Part shown: in pieces, positions 29,701 through 32,500 of the stretch
Layout: each line of letters begins with the position of its first letter
Numbering within the stretch: position 1 is the stretch's first letter
Program-made: the position numbers and the translations under genes
Source: Chromera velia
Lineage: Eukaryota; Sar; Chromeraceae
Assembly (NCBI GenBank): GCA_018398765.1
Contig: JAHBMJ010003531.1
Coordinates: 1 to 32,500 of the forward strand
Length of the DNA stretch: 32,500 nucleotides
Reading direction: 5' to 3'
Notes under the pieces: model-generated
The model's input: only the letters and a program-made list of their open reading frames with translations
Told to the model about the DNA's origin: nothing
Databases searched by the model: none

Positions 29701-32500
29701 TCGGGCTCGCACTTCACCCCGGGATACTGAGAGGTCCGAGGGTGCTTCTTGACAAGAAAACCGTCAGGCAGCTTCCAGATGGACCGCCAGTCTACCTGCA
29801 TAGCAGAAAACTCCACCACACTAATGTACATCCTTGCGCTTCTCGATCGAAGTACAAGAATGAGTAGCAATGCCGCGAGAGTTTAAGGCGACACCTGAAG
29901 GGATACTTGGAAGTCAGTTGAAATGTCTGTCTGTCTTTGTTTCTGTCTTCCAAGCTGTCTGTTTGTCCACCTGGCTGTATGTCTCGGCAACACATGGACC
30001 GTCTGTCGGTCTATATGACTGCGTGACTTGCTGACCTCTGTCGTTTCCACTTCCGGAGGAGGACACGGCAGCATTGACCCGTCTTTCTCCCTCTGCGAGA
30101 TCGAGATGGCCTTTTTCTTTGCCGCTGTGTAGCGCACAACGTTTTCCACCATCGCGCTCTGTCTGAACAGAAGCGAGGAGATGAGCCGGTAGAAGGGAAA
30201 AAAGAGGTAGGCATACCTGCACCCCAAGAGGCAGAAAGCTTATCAAACATGAATCTCGGCTGTGGGTCAAAAGCCAAGACCGATCCCTGCAGATTACCGA
30301 AAGAGAATCTCTTCCTTTCACCCAGGGTTTTTGCTCCAACTGCAGACGGTCCACAAAAGAGCGGAATGCACACAAAACAAATCCAATCCGGTTTGTCTGA
30401 AGTCCCATTGTAAGAGAAAAAGGAAAGACAATGCGCACAGCACTCTTCTTCCTTTCATGCAGAACTGAATGAACAAAAAACAAACCAACCAAGTAATCTG
30501 CTGCAGTCCCCTGTTTCTGGTCTTGAACCAAAGAATGGCAAGGAAGCCATAATCAAAGAGCAGAAAGGCGAAGAAAATCGGAAGAAGGATCAACGGGGAG
30601 ATGAGGCCAGCGTAGATCAGCGCGGGCCACTTGGTCCATTCTAACATCTGCATGCACACATGGAGGAATGAAAGAGAGGCAAGAATTTTTCGTTGAACTC
30701 ATATCTTTCTACGTGGCGCGGGGCTGGTCGGATTTCCGACTTTTTGCGATTGCTCCTCTCTAACGTCCCGCTCTGTCGGCCCTCCGTATGTGTGGCGTCT
30801 TTTTCACTAAAATTCCTCGGGAGTCTCAAATAGTTTGTGCCGCATTTTTGTGCGTTTGCCCGTCTCTCTATTCCTTTGTGTGAGTGTGCGAGTGTGTGAG
30901 CGTGTGAGTGAGTCTGTGAAAGCGTGTATTCATACAAGCATATGTATATATGTGTGTGAATGTGTGTGCGTATGCGGGTGCTGTTGTCTCTGTCTGGCTG
31001 TCCGCTGTTTTGCTTTGAATCACGACATGAAGCGGAGCCCCTCTGTAGCGAAGAAAATTTCCTGTCTGCCGACCGACCTGTGAGATGGTGTCAACAACGA
31101 GGAAGATGTTCGCGAACTGAATCCTCCAGTTGCCGTTCTTCAAAGTGCCCGCCACAAAAAAAAGGGCAATCAAGGGATGTCTGCAAATGATACACACAAC
31201 AAACCTTTTGAAACGCAGCTCCTCCGCAATCCTCCGGCATTGGTGTTTCTGCCTTCCTGCCCGTCTGTCTGTCTGCCTCCCTGCCCGTCTGTCTGCCTCC
31301 CTCCCTCCCTCCCTCCCTCCCTGTCTGTCTGTCTGTCTGTCTGTGTATTTCTGTCTCGCCCTTGTACAGTTCGCTTTCGTGATTGCTCTTCGAATTCGTT
31401 TCCGCAAGCCAATGCAGAATCACGGCCCTCCTTCACCATCACAGAGCAGACGAAGCTCTGATCAAATGAAATCACTTCACTTCACTCAGTCACCTGTTCG
31501 CAGCCAGATCCCATGAAAGCCACCTCTGCTTCCACAGTGTCACGAAATCTGCAGGCGCCTCTGTGGCAATGCAGGACTCCACAAGGTAATCAAGCCAAAA
31601 GGTTTTGCGTACCTGAAAGAAGTGAAGGGGGAGGGAGAGAGCAACAAACAGGCTCGAGACATGATGGAAGATTCCTAGCTCTTCCACTCGAAGGGCCAGA
31701 TGATGAAGATGTGAAGAAAGAGGCATGCGGGAACGTAGAAAGACGGCAAGAATGGAGGTTCTGTTTGAGCAGACAGTCGAGCCCATTTGTGTATCCGATA
31801 CTTTCAATATTCTCATCATCTCTCTCTCTCTTCGTCCATTCGCCACTGCCACCATCCGGCGATCAGCCACTAACTCACCGGAGAGAGCTGCACATCCACT
31901 TGACTCTCGTCTCTGTTGGGCCCCCCATCGTCCTTCACAGACTTCCCGACGCCCCTCCCCCTCCTCATAGAACCCCCTTCGTCCCATTCCGCAGCTACGG
32001 TCTCTGCTGCAGACTTCATCTTCACAACTTTCTTGCCGTTTCCGTCGATGACTCTCTCCTGCATGGAGGAGACGACAAGTCGCCGTACAGGGTTGCATTC
32101 ATTTGCCGAGCTCCTTTGAAAGAAAAATCTGTCTTTCGGTACCATACATTCACTCTTTCGGCAGGCAAAGAAAATGGAAAGACGTCCTCTCCTCGCAAAG
32201 GGGCCTTACTTCTTAAATCCTTTCAAGCTCCCTACGCAGCATTTTGAGGAACAACGACAGAGAAAGAGAGACAGTTGAAGAAGTGGAGAGAATCGAGGAC
32301 ATGAAATCCGCAGAACACCAACACGGCCACACACCTACCTCTAAGATGATGTCGTCTGCCAGAGCTGTCCTCATCCCCTGCTGTACATCGTCCCCCAAAA
32401 ATTCGGTGTCGTGGGGAGGGAACACTTTGTCTGTCAGCACGTGGCGGCGCCAGATGGAGGAGGCCCCGTGAGGGTGTAGAGCAGACCCGACGACAGCTTG
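23332..32500 (-). CDS. Membrane glycosyltransferase-2-like protein, 3' part (14 exons)
   Basis: The gene starts beyond the window. Exons, in transcript order, are 32500-32339, 32058-31879, 31612-31494, 31231-31078, 30647-30490, 30216-30036, 29795-29536, 29282-29205, 29002-28558, 28400-27241, 27040-26972, 26401-24898, 24545-24448 and 23704-23332. All junctions are GT-AG and every phase matches, giving 1646 residues to TGA 23332-23334. The first 200 residues resemble a processive family-2 glycosyltransferase such as chitin or hyaluronan synthase: a GDD motif (exon 1), then [16 protein letters not shown] with a Q-R-W-like motif (exon 3), then at least five membrane helices (exons 4-6). Two more helices follow in exon 7. 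Then come about 650 polar residues and a second helix group (exons 12-13). The catalytic core is outside the window. Membrane location is clear. The enzyme assignment is an inference from motif order. Confidence 0.6.
24117..24446 (+). repeat. (GACA)n microsatellite in last intron
   Basis: About 330 bases of GACA units with GACG, AATG and GGCA variants. In transcript sense it is (GTCT)n and starts at the splice donor of the last intron. The long Cys/Val/Leu/Ser frames predicted here are artefacts. Confidence 0.9.
24448..24545 (-). CDS. Exon: last membrane helix
   Basis: [20 protein letters not shown] is a strong hydrophobic helix. The acceptor is CCTGCAG. The donor is CAG|GTCTGT, where the intron begins directly with a (GTCT)n microsatellite. 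Phase 2. Confidence 0.7.
24898..26401 (-). CDS. Exon: membrane domain plus peptide-repeat region
   Basis: The exon is 501 codons long. [14 protein letters not shown] precedes two helices ([40 protein letters not shown]). A Ser/Pro-rich region with four copies of a roughly 41-residue repeat follows, then Gly/Thr/Pro repeats ([17 protein letters not shown]) and a third helix ([20 protein letters not shown]). The acceptor is CATGCAG and the donor GTGAGT, phase 0. Confidence 0.75.
25350..25866 (-). repeat. Four-unit in-frame peptide repeat
   Basis: The unit core is E[18 protein letters not shown]. It occurs four times with variable Pro/Ser linkers. The last unit has an extra residue ([12 protein letters not shown]), and the repeats have diverged at nucleotide level. 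Confidence 0.8.
26715..26825 (+). repeat. (AC)n/(AG)n microsatellite in intron
   Basis: An AC run of about 33 bases is followed by GAGACA and GA-rich repeats, within the intron 26971-26402. Confidence 0.9.
26896..26920 (+). repeat. (AC)n microsatellite in intron
   Basis: A second short AC run in the same intron, followed by alternating GCATGCATGTATGCAT. Confidence 0.85.
26972..27040 (-). CDS. Exon: short Ala/Glu-rich helix
   Basis: [20 protein letters not shown] is a likely charged helix leading to the next membrane domain. The acceptor is GATGCAG and the donor GTTGCC, phase 2. Confidence 0.65.
27241..28400 (-). CDS. Exon: long disordered Ser/Pro/Glu-rich segment
   Basis: This segment is 386 codons long. 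The start [20 protein letters not shown] may be helical. The remainder is low complexity with acidic runs ([26 protein letters not shown]) and many Ser-Pro and Arg-x-x-Ser sites, consistent with a phosphorylated cytosolic region. The acceptor is GTGCAG and the donor GTCAGT, phase 2. Confidence 0.7.
28558..29002 (-). CDS. Exon: cytosolic Gly/Glu/Arg-rich segment
   Basis: The acceptor TTGCCTTCAG follows a long pyrimidine tract and restores the phase. The ATG one base inside it is an internal methionine. Beyond a first mixed part the sequence is Gly/Glu- and then Arg/Asn-rich. The donor is GTCCGT, phase 0. Confidence 0.65.
29205..29282 (-). CDS. Exon: short polar segment
   Basis: It gives 25 codons plus split ends ([20 protein letters not shown]). 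The acceptor is CCTCAG after a strong pyrimidine tract and the donor GTCGGT, phase 2. Confidence 0.65.
29536..29795 (-). CDS. Exon: two further membrane helices
   Basis: It has [20 protein letters not shown] and [18 protein letters not shown], separated by a short polar loop. The acceptor is ATGCAG and the donor GTCAGT, phase 2. Confidence 0.7.
30036..30216 (-). CDS. Exon: helix and start of cytosolic segment
   Basis: [17 protein letters not shown] is followed by a polar region ([20 protein letters not shown]). A 'P.YR' helix followed by basic sequence is typical after the last helices of family-2 synthases. The donor is GTCAGC, phase 0. Confidence 0.7.
30490..30647 (-). CDS. Exon: two membrane helices
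   Basis: The [20 protein letters not shown] and FGFLAILWF-type hydrophobic runs give two closely spaced helices. The acceptor is GCATGCAG before ATG; this methionine is internal. The donor is GTTGGT, phase 2. Confidence 0.7.
31078..31231 (-). CDS. Exon: first membrane helices after catalytic domain
   Basis: It reads [20 protein letters not shown], then [10 protein letters not shown] and [13 protein letters not shown]. The acceptor (CCGGAG) has a purine-rich GACA/GGGA microsatellite upstream instead of a pyrimidine tract, so this 3' splice site is the least certain. Phase agrees with both neighbours. Confidence 0.6.
31255..31353 (+). repeat. (CTGT)n/(CCTC)n microsatellite in intron
   Basis: Mixed CTGT, CCTC and CCCG units. 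In transcript sense they are purine-rich and lie 20-120 bases before the acceptor at 31232. Confidence 0.85.
31494..31612 (-). CDS. Exon: TEAP and Q-R-W-like motif
   Basis: It encodes [20 protein letters not shown] followed by [10 protein letters not shown]. In family-2 processive enzymes 'TEaP..f..L..QR.RW' closes the catalytic domain. Here the tryptophan is displaced (Q-R-W-L-S-W), a variant worth noting. The acceptor is TTTCAG and the donor GTGACT, phase 2. Confidence 0.7.
31879..32058 (-). CDS. Exon: charged insert, 60 codons
   Basis: The exon is phase 0 on both sides, between CATGCAG and GTGAGT. It begins [12 protein letters not shown] and then becomes low-complexity ([12 protein letters not shown]). 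It looks like a lineage-specific insert between the GDD and the TEAP/Q-R-W motifs. Confidence 0.65.
32339..32500 (-). CDS. Exon: GDD motif region (5' partial)
   Basis: This exon gives 54 codons, open at the window edge. [20 protein letters not shown] matches the position of the acidic G-(E/D)-D acceptor motif of family-2 synthases. It ends in phase 0 at GAG before GTAGGT. Confidence 0.65.

Noticed and set aside
29902-30002. CTGT/TTTGTCC repeats as an exon
   Set aside because: They lie in an intron between phase-matched exons, and the frames there contain only repeat translation.

Overview
This is a eukaryotic nuclear fragment. Open frames are interrupted, the one clear gene is split by GT-AG introns of about 150-750 bases, simple repeats are abundant, and about 70% of the window is retrotransposons, DNA transposons and inverted repeats. 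Nothing is bacterial: no operons, no ribosome-binding sites, no tRNA or rRNA. The style (long low-complexity cytosolic regions, many decayed non-autonomous elements, a degenerate CCTAA/CCTAAA tract) would fit an alveolate or other algal protist such as a chromerid, but the species is inference and weakly held.

Layout. 60-1687: 5'-truncated LINE (non-LTR) copy with a reverse-transcriptase remnant and a (CTAA)n tail. 1704-4196: non-autonomous LTR retrotransposon with 5' and 3' LTRs, a frameshifted gag with one CCHC knuckle, and an array of seven stem-loops in its 3' internal non-coding part. 4733-7472: TIR element with 218-base inverted repeats, inserted in an ACTC microsatellite, holding a transposase-like remnant on the minus strand and two decayed or small genes on the plus strand. 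7930-9728: a second, minus-strand, non-autonomous LTR element with a clear initiator-tRNA primer site and a gag-like frame broken by two TGA codons. 9855-9914: interstitial telomere-like repeats. 9925-15530: a 5.6-kb imperfect palindrome whose arms carry the same decayed gene transcribed outward. A 741-base hAT-like element with a perfect 8-base target duplication sits in the right arm only. 15583-21440: AT-rich nest of MITEs and a second long-TIR element. 21444-22451: second copy of the first LINE, on the minus strand.

23332-32500 (continuing past the right edge) is the only convincing host gene. It lies on the minus strand, and I reconstructed 14 exons whose splice phases all agree, giving a C-terminal piece of about 1646 residues. 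The upstream part resembles a processive family-2 glycosyltransferase (chitin/hyaluronan-synthase type: GDD motif, TEAP, degenerate Q-R-W motif, then several membrane helices). The remainder is a very long Ser/Pro/Glu-rich tail with a four-unit peptide repeat and four more membrane helices.

The host gene and the mobile elements are independent. The elements interact only by nesting and by insertion into each other's surroundings.
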